Assembly (NCBI GenBank): GCA_947034895.1
Contig: OX344764.1
Coordinates: 56,091,348 to 56,155,347 of the forward strand
Direction of reading: 5' to 3'
Length of the DNA: 64,000 nucleotides
Source: Rhytidiadelphus loreus
Lineage: Eukaryota > Streptophyta > Bryopsida > Hypnales > Hylocomiaceae
Shown: positions 36,109 through 48,028 of the stretch, one piece after another
Position numbering within the stretch: position 1 is the stretch's first letter
How the letters are laid out: every line of letters begins with the position of its first letter
Position numbers and translations under genes: made by a program
Notes under the pieces: model-generated
What the model was told of the DNA's origin: nothing
Seen by the model: only the letters and a program-made list of their open reading frames with translations
Database searches by the model: none

Positions 36109-36128
36109 CTTGGGCAATTAGGGGTTAA
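36109..36128 (-). repeat. Right terminal inverted repeat of the 13.9-kb element
   Basis: CTTGGGCAATTAGGGGTTAA. It differs from the inverted left end by one base. The preceding 400 bp are collinear with the inverse of 40612-41110. Confidence 0.85.
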
Positions 36129-37254
36129 ATATATAAAAAAAAGTTTGTGAATTTTTTTGGCTCTTTGCAATAGAAATTGCAATCTTGAGTGGGTTTGAAT
36201 GAAAAAAGGCCTTTAGACTTTAGGAGTTAAATTAGTTGGTATAGAGTCTTCTTTCTTGCAAAGGTATGTAGGCTAAATGTCACTTTGCCCGGATTTTCAG
36301 AGCCCAAAATGGGACCCTAAACAAACAGATTATTCATGTATAAAACTACTTACTAGAATGGTTGGGGATTTTTTTTTTTTTTTTTCTCTTAATTGTTAGT
36401 AGCTTGACTCATGACTATCATTGACAAGGAGGTCACTGAAAGTGTATCCCAATTATAGGGCTGTAAATGAAAATGCAAAACAAATGCTTATTTGCTCAAG
36501 AGATGAAGTTCCATTATGAGAAAAATTGTCAATGAGATAATTATTGTCATGTCCCTAGACCGCATTTGAGGGGCATTGCTTCAATGAAATTTTAACTAAT
36601 GAAAGGCTTACAACAAACCTTTCATTCATTGTTTTCTAATTTCCATAATTCTTGAGGATGAAATTGATTAAAGAACTTTCCAACCACTACTTGAAAAGAA
36701 TAGTGAAGTGTCATGAATCAAAGTGCCATTTAATTTGACATCAACTTTATCCATCTCAAACACCATCCCTAAAGTTGTTTAAAGTATGAAATAATTGTAG
36801 GATCATAATTGAAAAATGAAAAAGTTCCTAGATTTTTTGTAGGTGAAATTCATAGAACATGTTTAAGAAGTTACCATCCCACATTTTTATTTAATTAAGC
36901 TTTCATTGTCTTAGTGATATGCCCATTAGTCTCTTAGATTGTTGGTTTCTTGTGACATGCTTTCTATGTTGTAGATAGTTGAACAAACTTTTCATACCCA
37001 TTACCATTCAAATGATACCAAATTTTCCTCCAACCGCATGTTCCAAACATAGTTTATTAAAAAAATTGGTGTATAGTTCTCAGTACCCCCTATAGTCACA
37101 CAACTTCACCGACATCTCTATAGTATTCTTCCTTGATTGTACAATAAAACCTCTCTAAACCAATAGGTCCAAAATTTGGTGTATAGATCTCATACCCCCA
37201 CTTGTACTATGGTCTCACAACTGCACCAACATCTCTATAGTATTCTTCCTCTAT
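36129..37254. other. AT-rich intergenic stretch
   Basis: No gene was found. A 20-base T run lies near 36370. The last part (from about 37080) duplicates a short motif (CTCTATAGTATTCTTCCT, TGTACAATAAAACCTCTCTA) also found at the far end of the next element. Confidence 0.4.
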
Positions 37255-38242
37255 TGTACAGTCGGGGACCATAAAGTTACGAACTTTTTCAAAAACTTTA
37301 CAAAACATATCACTGCTGCCAACTTTGACACCCTCCCGAGGGCTCAAAAATTGTTTTTTTTCCATGAATTTTTTTTGGCAAGAACATCTATGTGTTAATA
37401 ACATCTGTGAAAATTTTTAAGGCTAAAAGACTTACACAAAAAAAGATATTTGAATTCTACCAATGTGTGTAGATGTGAAAAAGCATTCACTGCTGCCAAC
37501 TTTGACACCCTCCCTAGGAGTAAATTTTTTTCTTTTGCCATGAAATTTTTGTCATGAGATCAACTCTATGTTAATAACATTTGGTCTAAATTTCAAGGTC
37601 AAAAGATTTACACAAAAAAAGGAATTCGAAATCTACCAATATGTGTCATTGAAAGGGACAATTTCACTATTGCCAACTTCCATAAACATATTGGTAGATT
37701 TCGAATATCTTTTTTTTTGTGAATCTTTTGAACTTAAAATTTGGCGTACATGTTATCAACATAGATTCAATCTCTTTAAAAAAAGTTCATGGCAAAAACA
37801 AAAAATTTCAATCCTTGGGAGGGTGTTAAAGTTGACAATAGTAAAACTCTCCCTTACAAAAACACATGTTAGTACATATCATATATCTTTTGGGGGGTAA
37901 ATATTTTGAACTTGAAATTTGGCACACATATTGTCAATGTAGAAGTGATCTCATAATAAAAAATTTATGGCAAAAGAAAAAGTTTTCAATCCTTGAGAAG
38001 GTGGCAAAGTTGGGAGAACTGAAAGTCTACAACTACACATGTTGGTAGACTTTCAATATCTTTTTTTTGGTGAATCTTTTGGCCTTGAAATTTGGCACAG
38101 ATGTTGTTAACGTAGGGATGCACTTGAAAAAAAAAATTCATGAAAAAACCCCAATTTTTGAGCCTTCAGGAGGGTGTCAAAGTTGGTAGCAAGTTGGCAG
38201 GAATGAAAAAAAGTTCGTAGCTTTATGGTACCCGACTGTACA
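37255..38242. mobile_element. Inverted-repeat element made of five related units arranged head to head
   Basis: The ends are TGTACAGTCGGGGACCATAA and its inverted partner TGTACAGTCGGGTACCATAA (19 of 20), followed by AGTTACGAACTTTTT-like sequence on both sides. Inside are two forward units (about 37313-37480, 37488-37650) and three inverted ones (about 37682-37840, 37865-38015, 38040-38190). Each unit runs from GCCAACTTTGACACCCTCC to TACCAATRTGTG. No coding capacity was seen. Confidence 0.7.
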
Positions 38243-39714
38243 ATAAAACCTCTCTAAACATATAGGTCTGGGACCATCTTTGTCCCAAACATGTTCCCAA
38301 TTCAAAGGTTATGGCAATAAATGACCCTCTAGGAACAAATAAAACTTTGTAATGTAATCTTATATAGGTTTATTTGTTTATAAAGGGAGGCTTTAGAGAG
38401 GTTCCAGTGTATTGCGGAATTTTTTCATGTATTTATGATTTGTGTTTCCAAAAGCATACACAGAAAGTACCACCTGTCCGACTTAGTCACCAACTCATTT
38501 TCAAACCTTATAATCAACCGAAATCAACCGCTGTGCAACATTCATATCAAGACTCCCAACAAAAATCTTCTTCAGCTCTTACGGTTCAATTCTTCAAACA
38601 CACTACGAACAAGAAAAAGCAATTGATACTCGAAAACGCTCGGTCGACTAGGGTAGCAGTGAGGTGGACCTAGGGTTTAAAGAAGAATCTCTCTATTCAA
38701 TAAAAAGTGCATCCTTTGACCTATTCTGACAACCTCTGATATACGCTTAGAAGATTTTCAATACGTGACGTTTTGATCCCATCAATAAATTCGAGAATGT
38801 CCTAACCTCTGAAGTTTTTCCGCTTGAACGCTCCACAAGAATAAGAATTCTCAAACAAACGTACCTCCCAGTAATATCATATGAAACGTAATGTGTAGTG
38901 AGTGCTTTGAATTCAGATCGTACGAGAAGAGCACCGAAGATCTTCATGAACATTAAACCACGTCATGCCAACACTGTTATGACCTACAGACTAAAATTAT
39001 ATAAGGTACGTTAACAATTCAGCGTTATTGAGTAATGCATCACATCGAAAGCGAGAAGAGCTCAAAAATGAATATGTACCACTGACCATCGGACTCAAAT
39101 TGAGAGAGTGACAATTTCTCAGCCAAAAAGGATTTATAAATGATAAAAATGTAACACAACTGGTCTTCTACAAATTCAGATGTGCACCGCGGCGGAAAAC
39201 TCGAATGTTTGCGACTTCCATCATAGAACCCTGCAAATTGCCATCGAGAACAACCAAATCAATACTCTGAAGAATTCCGACCGAATTCAGTAACAGACGT
39301 ACAAGAATCTAGTGCATAAACTCCCCCGTTTCTGGACAATGCAGAAAATGAAGTCACACAAAAGAATTGTTGGCCGCATACTAGAGCACTAAGGTGCCCC
39401 TTAATCAGACCATAATTCGCATTATAGTCCAACAACCAGTTTTAGGGTGAAATTATAGGCCCAACAGGATAAAACATGAGCCCCTACGGATCTGCAAAAG
39501 TCGCTAACCCAATCCCCAAAGCAGTGAAAAGCAAAACGGTGACAACTAATCAGAATTACGAGCGGCATTATCATTTCTCTTAATGACAGCACATATAAAA
39601 CTTAACTCAACCGCATCTCAATCAGCTGCGACCTCTGTAATTCGAAGAACACAAAGCTCCGCACTTTAGACCTAACCCTAAAATGTTGGAAAATCAGCTA
39701 TACCTGCAGGCAAT
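38243..39714. other. Downstream flank of the eL14 gene
   Basis: No supported coding region. The part from about 38440 is less AT-rich and could be transcribed as 3' UTR or belong to another gene. On the minus strand CAG|GTATAG lies about 12 nt after the eL14 stop, a possible 3' UTR donor. Confidence 0.35.
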
Positions 39715-40116
39715 CTAAGCTTTCTCCCTCCTGAGCTTTCCGAGTTCTCTACGAACAATGGAACTCCTCTTGACACGGGCCACCATAACCTTGAAGCGGT
39801 CGAAGTCGTTCAAACTGGCCCGCTTCGCCCGCACAGCAAGCTTGCGCCCCCAGGCGCTGTTCTCCCACTTGCTGTACACTTCACCCTTCTCAATAGCCTC
39901 CTTGAGCGTCTTCTTGTTCGGCATCCTGGGAATTTCAATCACAATATCGGTGAGAGATAAACGCTTGAAGTTAATCTGCGTCCGGACCATGTCAGGGGAA
40001 TCGATGAGTGCCCTGTTTTGGTCAATCACGTCCACAATTACGACCAGCTTGCCATACTGAGGCCCGTAATTGATCAGAGCAACGCGCCCGATCTCGACAA
40101 ACCTGCGGAACACCAT
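39715..40116 (-). CDS. RPL14: Cytosolic large-subunit ribosomal protein eL14
   Basis: One uninterrupted frame of 133 codons from ATG at 40116 to TAG at 39715. The product follows the plant eL14 pattern from end to end: [54 protein letters not shown], the [20 protein letters not shown] segment and a basic C-terminal helix ending RREKA. Length is normal for plants. It binds rRNA on the 60S subunit. The coding part has no intron, yet a telo-box lies 109 bp upstream as in many ribosomal protein genes, so it looks like a working gene rather than a dead retrocopy. Start choice is the only Met that gives the conserved N-terminus. Confidence 0.95.
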   Translation of the reverse strand: MVFRRFVEIGRVALINYGPQYGKLVVIVDVIDQNRALIDSPDMVRTQINFKRLSLTDIVIEIPRMPNKKTLKEAIEKGEVYSKWENSAWGRKLAVRAKRASLNDFDRFKVMVARVKRSSIVRRELGKLRREKA

Positions 40117-40224
40117 GGCTAAAAGCCGCTGCTAAGGCTTGGAGGAAAAGAACGACGACGGCGCTTCGCAGCAAAAGAGCTTCCGGAACATAAGCTCCTC
40201 CAATTCAAGCCGGAGCCTCTCGCC

Positions 40225-40233
40225 AAACCCTAA
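40225..40233 (+). promoter_or_regulatory. Telo-box upstream of eL14
   Basis: AAACCCTAA sits about 110 bp upstream of the eL14 start (minus-strand gene), the usual place and motif in plant ribosomal protein promoters. Confidence 0.55.
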
Positions 40234-40297
40234 TCCTAATTTCACATCCCCTTCCCAGGTCCCAAGTCTAGGTCTCAAAGCAGCAGCCGAGATGCTG

Positions 40298-40323
40298 ACG
40301 TGGAATAAACACTTCCACGTGGC
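40298..40323. promoter_or_regulatory. Pair of ACGTGG motifs
   Basis: ACGTGGA (40298-40304) and ACGTGGC (40317-40323), with TCCACGT overlapping the second, form a G-box/ABRE-like cluster about 180-205 bp upstream of eL14. Function is inferred from motif only. Confidence 0.35.
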
Positions 40324-40611
40324 ATATCTCTTATACCCCTTCTTGGATGATGAGGTTCATCCAAACCTCCATAATTGCACACTCCCTTAATGCCTAATTC
40401 TATAGTAGCATCAAAATCTTAAGTTAGCAACACTGAAGGTTGTGAATTAAAACTTCAAATGCATTTTTTTAATGTCAGTTGTACCTTCTATCAATTGAAA
40501 GGAGACTGCAATACAAATTTGATAATATTGAGATATTGAAGTTTAAGAAGAACAAGGTAAGATTCTTTAGGGATCAATTTTAGAGAGGGCTCACAATTGG
40601 ATGTAGTTTCT

Positions 40612-41257
40612 TTAACCTCTAAATGCCCCAGGAATCCAAATTTTGTGTTTGCAAAACTTTGAAGTTAAATAAAACATGATAAGTTGCTATTTTTAGAAGT
40701 TTATATTTTTGAAAAGTTCTTCTTGAAGTCTAGTTTTAGCATCAAAAACCCAATCTTGAAATTAAATAATAGTGATTTTTTTATTCAAGATTTTGTACCC
40801 ATTGCAATCTTGACTTCCCATAGTGTTGAGAGCTCTTGGAAATGAGCCTCAAATACACTAGATCTTAGAGAAAAAATCATATTCAAAATTCATTTAAAAA
40901 AATTATAGAATAGATTTTGAGAAGCCATAAATTGATTGGAGTTATGCATGTTAGGCCCTTTAACCTCATATTTATTTGGTCACCAACTTTTTAGATTTGA
41001 TTTGTGAAAAGAGGATTGAAAGACTTCACATTACTTTTGCAGTTTTAACACCCTCATAATCAAACATTATAATCTTTCACTCCATAAGTAATATTGTTGT
41101 ATTTTCTTTTCCTATGAGATCTCTAACATGTCTACTTTGAATTTGTATGGTTACAATTTAAAAAAACTTAATACAACTTATCAAAATGTTGGCATTTTGT
41201 TCAATTTAGAGCAAATTTCAAGAAGCTGAAAATAGGACTTGGGCATTTAGGGGTTAA
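40612..41257 (-). mobile_element. 646-bp internally deleted partner of the 13.9-kb element
   Basis: The ends are TTAACCTCTAAATGCCCC (40612) and, inverted, TTAACCCCTAAATGCCCAAG (ends 41257). Read on the minus strand, the first about 150 bp match 22181-22316 and the rest match 35718-36128, with mismatches and small indels throughout. The join coincides with TAGA, present at both 22313-22316 and 35718-35721. Thus everything between, including all genes and palindromes, is absent. Confidence 0.85.
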
Positions 41258-42793
41258 GGTAACATCACCTAATTGTAACCTTTTCTAAAACCAACCCCTA
41301 GGGATTCTTGCGTAAAATGTACTCTCATTGTTCATGAGAATCTAGGGTCGGTTTAATTTGAACGCCTACTTTCAACAATTTGAGAAATCATAATTTATTC
41401 ATCCAATGTCTAATAAATATATGAGAAGAGAATCTATATACTTTTTTATTTCCAACAAGATCCATTTAGAAATCAAGCAATTTATAATAGGAACAATTCT
41501 CAATTGCTTCTTTGGACACATTTAAAGTAGAAGCACCAATTGTCAACTGCGCCTAGTATCCAACTTGTAGGGTGCAATATTTCCAACCAAGACTAGACTA
41601 GATTTCCAACCAAAGCTTGGAATGTGTTTTTTGGTCCTTTTCAAAGTTGGGACTAATAAAGTTATGACACATGTCCTGAAGTAGTGAGCAAGAAAGTAGG
41701 AATTAGTGAGCGGGAAAGTAGTTATTGATTTATCAGAATTGGAAGAGTCTAAACATTGGCTATGGATCATGAATACTTTTTGGCTCCTAAAATTCACAAT
41801 AATTTCAATTTTGGGAATAAAATTGTGAAAAATTTGCAATCCCCATATTTCCTATCTTCCTATATGAAAAAAATTTCCACCACGATCTGCTACAAAATTG
41901 ATTAAATGATTAGCAATTGGTGCCTCTACTTTAGATGTAGTTAAGTTAGAGCATCCCCATCCATCTAGCATAATGGATGACTTCTTGAAAAGGGCCCATG
42001 AAATTGTCCCACCTGTCTAGCATAATGGATGGCTTGCTAAGGAGAATAAGCTGCAAACAAACTCCAAATTGCAAATTGGGGTCATTTTGCAAGTTTTGTT
42101 CTTGGCTTGTTCTTCTCTTACAAAACATCTTACGACAAAACAAAAAGGACTTTCCGCAACTTCGGGTAACAAAGTCTTTCGCCACCTACTAAATGTTTCA
42201 CCTCTTGTGGTGTTTTTCACAACAACCGGAATTTTGATGAATCATGAATTTAAAGTTGAGCACTTCAACCACAAACTTTGATGATGTTTATTAGTCTATG
42301 AGTTCAACATTTGTGATTGTTGACTACTGTATTTTCAAGTTAGATTCAACACCTTGGTGCCAAAATAATTCAATTTTAGAATTTGGACAATGAAGCAACT
42401 TGTTTTGATTTTCTTGACTTATGGCACTTTGCTCTTCATACTTTTTTGACACTCCCAATTTTTGGTTGATTTTTTCTATTCATATATAAATGTGTTCCTT
42501 TTTCTAAACTTTCTCAAGAATATTTTTTGGATATTCAAAATTGGCACCAGTGAAATTTTTTAAAATTTTTAGAAATGATTGTACAATTTTTAAAATTTTA
42601 GGCATTTTCCAAATTTTCTCTAATTATTTACAAAACTTACCTACGTGTAGCCGTGTAGGATAGTCTACGAAAATTTTGAGCCTTCATAGTGGTTTATTTA
42701 AATATATCCTACAACTTGCAAACTTTCCAACTCAGGATTTCATATGTGGGTGATATTTGCAGAATCCAATGAGCTCAATATGTGGAGGTCCAC
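41258..42793. other. AT-rich stretch with a diverged inverted copy of part of the next element
   Basis: No gene was found. About 41555-41720 (GGGTGCAATATTTCCAACCA, TGACACATGTCCT, AGTGAGCAAGAAAGTAGG) is repeated in inverted form at about 43025-43200. Confidence 0.45.
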
Positions 42794-43230
42794 TATGGTA
42801 AAACCGCCCATAGTCAACCACTTAAGCAATTTTGCATACATTTTGGAGTAGTAGAAGGCAATCTAAATTTACTGCCCTATTGAAAGATAGAAATGAATAG
42901 CATTGCCAATTTTTCTTGATTTTTTTCATTAAATTCAAATTACTATGAATTTTGGAAGCCAAAAGTTGGCCTCAACCTGTATCTAATATATAGCCTTCCA
43001 ATTCCAATCATTCCAGAACTATTTTTTTGCTCACTACTTCCTACTTTCTTGCTCATTACACTAGGACATGTATCATAACTGAGGTCATAACTTCATAGTT
43101 CCAACCTTGTAAAGGAGAAAAAAACACATTCTTAATTTTGGTTGGAAACCTATTCTAGCCTTGACTGGAAATAGTTGCACCTTATATGATGAATACAGAT
43201 CCCTAGTTGGTAATGGGTGGTTCTACCGTA
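42794..43230. mobile_element. MITE-like element, 437 bp
   Basis: TATGGTAAAACCGCCCATAG pairs with the inverted right end TACGGTAGAACCACCCATTA. It is related to the ends of 50417-50825 (AAGGTAGAACTGCCC). Non-coding. Confidence 0.55.
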
Positions 43231-44971
43231 TTCTAGACCGTATTGAACTTTGATTCTCTTTCATTCAATCTCAAGCTATAATTCACAATACAATATAATG
43301 CTAGAGATGAATGAAAATTAATTTTAATTTTTGAGTGCTTGCACTTTCACCTTCCATCTGGCTTGTTATGGGAGGGGTAGAGTGTTTCAACCCGGCTTGC
43401 AAAATGGATGACCCCCCTTTTTGCAAACCAAATCACTACCGCATTTTGCAAGACGGGTGGTTCTTAAGCTTACCTATTATAGTTTTGGAAAAAGCAAAGC
43501 AAGGTATGTACACACCTAGACTTAGTGAGCATTCTTTACAGTGATAGAATGTGTAGGTGTTCAGACCAGAGTTCTTAATTAAAAACTACCAAACCTACTT
43601 GATTGAAGGGTTGTTAGAGCGGTGTTTATGAGTCTTATTTATAACTCTCTAACAATATTACATAAGTTAGAATCTTCCAATTTTATAGATTTTTGAGCAC
43701 TAAAATTGGTCTTTCATAATGTAGGGAAAAAAAAGCATATACCTTAATTTCTAAATGCCCAAGTCTTTTCAAGTGTGTTTTAACTATGAAAAAAAAGTAT
43801 GGGCTTATAATTTTCCTAACGAAGCAAACTGTTTTTTTTTCAAATCTAACCATATAGATGCTTAAAGAGCTTGCTTATTAGTATGCATACCAATTTTGAG
43901 TGCAAAATTACGTAGGAGTTGTAAGATTATAACAAGAGAAATGTATGTTTTTTATTTTTAGTATGCTGCTCCTCTCCACAATGTTTCAAATATTTGCACA
44001 TAAATTTTTTTGGGATTGGAGGTGACATGAACAACTACAAATTGTATTAGCACATTAAAATGCACTTTAAAAAAAACTTAATTTCACATGAAAAGATATC
44101 AAATAATTACAAAATCCACCTTACAACTGTTGAAAAGTAATTTCTTTTTAAGTAAAAATTGCAAATAACTCCAAATTAACACTTGCATATTTAGATTTTC
44201 AATGGTGAAACTCATGAAAACACTTTGTACTTTTCATTAGGACCATTTTCAAATCAAATGGAGAAGTACAAGTTTTTAGATCTCAAATCAAGTGAAATTA
44301 GAAAAAGTTTGCTCAAAGTAGAGAAATGAAGTAAAATAATCAAAATTAACTCTTTTGCTAATGGACATATATGGCTTTGAAGACCTCTCAAAAATTGAAT
44401 GTTTACCTTTTTCAGTGAAAAATAAAAAATTTCAATAGTCAACCTTTGAATTTGCTTGAATTTTATTTTAAATCGGTCAAGGAATTAAACTGCCCACTCC
44501 CAAATGAGCCTAAAATTTCAAATCGACCACACACTGCCCAAATGACTTCAATGAACCATTAGAGGGGATTTGAGGGCAAAAACACCATGTTTCAAGCTTG
44601 TTCCCAATGATGTTCCCGCGGTAGTAAAAGAACGCGGCGCGATCAAATTTAAAATAAAATTTAAATTTCTAAAATATAAAAAAAAGTTTAAAAAAAAGTT
44701 TTTTTTAAAAGAAATGATGTGGCACTATCACCACCACGTCAGATTGCACAGTCCCAACACAATAGGAATATATCTCAAAGCCAAGAACTCAGAGGCTTCT
44801 GAAGGCCTCAAACATCTTCTAATGTACCTCAATTGTACCAAAATGACATTCATTATACAATTATTGAATGGAGAATACTAGCTCTTTATATCCATATGGG
44901 GTGATAGGAGGTAGAACAAACAATGTGGGATATGTAAATTGAAATTAATAGCTCAATCGCTTATAGTTCAG
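43231..44971. other. AT-rich stretch with one GC-rich patch
   Basis: No gene was found. 44570-44760 has GC-rich edges (TGTTCCCGCGG..., CACCACGTCAG) around an A/T tract, like the patches at 45140-45360 and 45955-46265. Confidence 0.4.
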
Positions 44972-45642
44972 TCAAAAGTAGGAATTGCATTCAAAGTACA
45001 AATTCAGATCTCATTTAGACATAATAGAATACAAAATTTCAAAAACTTTGAACTTAGAAAAGTTAATAAATCAAGTTAAATTTCAAATCCAAAAATCCGT
45101 TTGATATTTAGAGTCTCCAATCAAAACATTAGATGTTATATGAGGCCTCCGAGAAGCTATCTGACCATGGTTCCCTATGCTGTAAACCATGGCCGAATAG
45201 TCAGGTTATTTAATGATTAAAAAATAAAAATAAAATAATATTTTTCAAAAATTAAAAAAAATTAAAAAAAATTAAACTACTTTTTATGTAGTCCGCCGTG
45301 GCAGTTTCTCGGCCATGTCGGACAATTGCTTTTGCAACGTTCTTAGAGTCCGGGAACGTTTGGGAACTCATAGTCTCTCAATGGGTTGAAAAAACATGTA
45401 ATGATTATGGACAAAATTCAGAGAAGGGTTGGAAGGGACATTTTTTTTGAGATTTTCGAACCTCCTCTCTGAAAATTGTCCATAAATTTTGATTGGAGAC
45501 TCTAAATATCAAACAATTTTTTTGGATTTGAAATTTAATTTGGTTTATCAACTTTTCTTAGTTCAAAGTTTTTTGAAATTTTGTATTCTACTATGCCTAA
45601 ATGATGTCTGAATTTCTACTTGAACATAATTCCTACATTTTG
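44972..45642. repeat. Foldback repeat with arms of about 155 bp
   Basis: The left arm (44972-45128) and right arm (45488-45642) are inverted copies; the inner end of the left arm reads TTTGATATTTAGAGTCTCCA. The centre carries GC-rich motifs (CTGACCATGGTTCCC, CGGCCATGTCGGAC) around an A/T-rich tract. No coding region. Confidence 0.7.
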
Positions 45643-45954
45643 ACAATGAGTGATCATGCTTTCTTCTTCACATTATCTCATACCTTTTGAGAATTCATGA
45701 TAGAAAATGGATTTCCTTATAAAACAAAGATGTCCTCACCCTAATCTCCCACAATTGTATTAAAGCTTAATATCCTTCATTATATGATTTTAATTGATTG
45801 TAATGACAGATAATGAATGACATAGGTATTGATGCTTAATTTGTTCTCCATGATGTTGATGAATTTTTTGGATGAGGACTTTGGAGAGGAACATATAACC
45901 TTTGTGAATGTTAACTTATGCCACAAATATAAACGACTCATAACATTAGATGTG

Positions 45955-46265
45955 ATTCGGGGGGGCTGGAGGGCCGTTTCAGCCTGTTCCCAGCCCCGTT
46001 CCCCCGTCCGTTCCCTCGGGCCCCGTCGTATGCGGCTGACAGGTGGTTTTTTTTGTTTTTAAAAAAAAAATAATAATAATTTAAAGTTCTTAAAATGGAA
46101 AACAAAGTTATATTTTTTTATTTTTTTATTTTTATTTTTATTTTTTAAATCGACCTGGCAGTCGCTTGGCCAGGTCAATAGGCCCTGCAAACGTCGACTT
46201 TCATCCAGTTTCGTCCAGTTTTCTTCTTGGGAACTCGCGGCCCTTCCCGGGTGGAAAATCTCATC
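45955..46265. repeat. GC-rich/AT-rich/GC-rich patch, member of a local family
   Basis: A GC-rich block (GTTCCCAGCCCCGTTCCC), an A/T homopolymer stretch, then a second GC-rich block (CGACCTGGCAGTCGC, GGGAACTCGCGG). The layout is similar to 44570-44760 and 45140-45375. It looks like a degraded non-coding element; the family is not identified. Confidence 0.35.
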
Positions 46266-46822
46266 TAATGCATAAGATTACCCAGATTAAGGTAAACTAT
46301 CCCATTATATATAAAATGGGAACAAGCCTATTGTGGGTTGAATTATGTTTGTGGTGTACACTTCAAAACTTGAATGTACGAAGCCATCCCAAACCAACTT
46401 CAAAAAATTATTTCTTTAAAACTTGCAACTTTTTGTCTTTGTAAGAGGTATTACGATTTTTTGACCACTATTACCAAACTTTAAGTGTGTACATACCCCA
46501 AGTCACTAGCTCCCACCGAAATGGGGGCCGTGCATGCTAACCTCCATCATTACATAGGCGCTAGGGCGAAGAGTAAAAAAAGCCCCTTATTTTGAGCCGT
46601 GTCTAGGGTATGCTATAGATCATTCCAAGCTAATTTGGGGTCTTTGATTGCAAATATGAACTAAAAATTAATTAATTGCACAAAAAATAAAAAATTCCTA
46701 CATTTTCCCCCAAGGTAAATGCGTTTTCCCTTGGAGTAAATGCAGCCTGCATCACAACCCTCCGTCCAAATTTTGGCAAATCTTGACCACCCCATTTGGG
46801 TAGGAGTTAGTCACTGGGGTGT
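46266..46822. other. Intergenic stretch
   Basis: Nothing recognisable was found. Confidence 0.35.
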
Positions 46823-47920
46823 AAGGTAGGTGGCTTGAATTGCGACCCACTTCTTGGCTACAAGAGGCTCTGAAATGGACACTAAGCAGTTCTAAAATGG
46901 ACTTTTGATAATCTGAGAGCTTAATAGGGTTTGTTAGATGTTAGTTTATACTTCACATATGGTGTAATAGGAGCCAAGGTGGGTCGATTTCGAACTAAGA
47001 GTTCATTTATGTAAGAAACACATTTACGGCTGAACATACTTTTACTAAAATGATTCTCAGTCACTCATTAATTTTTGGATTGATATGAAATTTTAGCCAC
47101 ACAAACTAGACTAGTAGGCTCAACTTTTACAACAAAAAAAATTGAAAACGGACCTTGTATGAAGAAGTTATAAGCCGACAAAGTTCACTGTGATTGAAGA
47201 ATGTCGGAAATTAGAACTTCGAATTGCTCCCAAACATTCAAAACAACTTGAATTGACATGAAAATTTTATCACAATAACTAGATTTCAAGGGGAACATAA
47301 TCCAATTTTTTTTTTTGAAAACAAACTTAGAATGAAGGAGATAGAAGCCCCCGAAGCTGCAGCCAACAAATGCAGTTTGGTGAACTCAAATTGAACTTGT
47401 GAATTTCGATTGGCTCCTAAAAAATCAATATAACTTGGATTGATTTGAAAATTTTATCACACAAACTAGAAGAGAGAGCGCAAATTTTACAACAAGTTTT
47501 ATTGAATTTGAAAATTGGAGGCAAAAGTTACAGCACTTTGAATTGGACTTGAAAGTATGTGAAGACAATATTGATTCCTTGGGGTGTTTAGGGCTTCAGT
47601 TTAGTAAAGGTCACATTAAGAAACTTAAGAATTACTTTTTCAATGCTTCACTGCTTGTTTTTGGTCACGTCATATCTTTTTGCAGATCGGGCATGTGTAA
47701 GTTTTGCAAGGCCTAGGATCACAAATAGATGCCTATGGCAGAATCCTTTGAAAATTCATAAGTAATTCATGAATGCTCCGAAAAATATGAAACTACTTGT
47801 GTTAGATTCCGCAACAATTCTTCTTCAAGTGAAAAATAAGGGAAAATATTTGTGTGCCTCTGAAACACTTCAAAAAGTCCTAACAGCCCTTAAAGTGTCG
47901 CTTTTTGAGCCACCTACCTT
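46823..47920. mobile_element. 1.1-kb inverted-repeat element with internal tandem units
   Basis: The left AAGGTAGGTGGCTTGAAT and the inverted right AAGGTAGGTGGCTCAAAA ends share the first 13 bases and belong with the 13081-13376 element. Within 47030-47560 about three diverged units of roughly 180 bp recur, each with TTGATATGAAAATTTTATCA and CACAAACTAGA. Its right end lies only about 430 bp upstream of the next gene. Confidence 0.6.
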
Positions 47921-48002
47921 ACATACCTGCACTCAACTTCAGTTTCGTTTGGCACCAAGTCTGTGGCCAATGGAGACACGGCAGACACCCCTCTGAAAGC
48001 TT

Positions 48003-48028
48003 ACGTGGCATAAAGCAATCCACGTGTC
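48003..48028 (+). promoter_or_regulatory. Two ABRE-like motifs upstream of the small secreted-protein gene
   Basis: ACGTGGC (48003-48009) and CACGTGTC (48021-48028) are spaced about 12 bp apart, some 325-350 bp before the start codon. Paired ABREs are known to give ABA or drought response in plants; here this is inference. Confidence 0.5.

Larger units (their letters stand above)
22181..36128. mobile_element. 13.9-kb TTAA-bounded element with gene cargo and dispersed palindromes
   Basis: The left end TTAACCCCTAAATGCCCAAG (22181-22200) and the inverted right end TTAACCCCTAATTGCCCAAG (36109-36128) match 19 of 20. The terminal TTAA is the likely target duplication, as in piggyBac and Kolobok elements (known for those families). 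The AT-rich ends (22181-22420 and 35690-36128) are non-coding. The core (22421-35670) is GC-richer and contains two divergent spliced gene units and about 30 palindromes. A 646-bp element at 40612-41257 consists of just these two ends, which independently confirms the borders. No piggyBac-type transposase was recognised; the DUF7869 protein is the only transposase candidate. Stops and a frameshift show that this copy is decaying. Confidence 0.85.

Noticed and set aside
22181..36128. Helitron or LTR retrotransposon
   Set aside because: There are inverted rather than direct ends, a TTAA border and no Rep/helicase, gag, reverse transcriptase or integrase motifs.
47769..47996. Small plus-strand protein near 47.8 kb
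   Set aside because: It lies across the right end of an inverted-repeat element and has no domain or codon signal.
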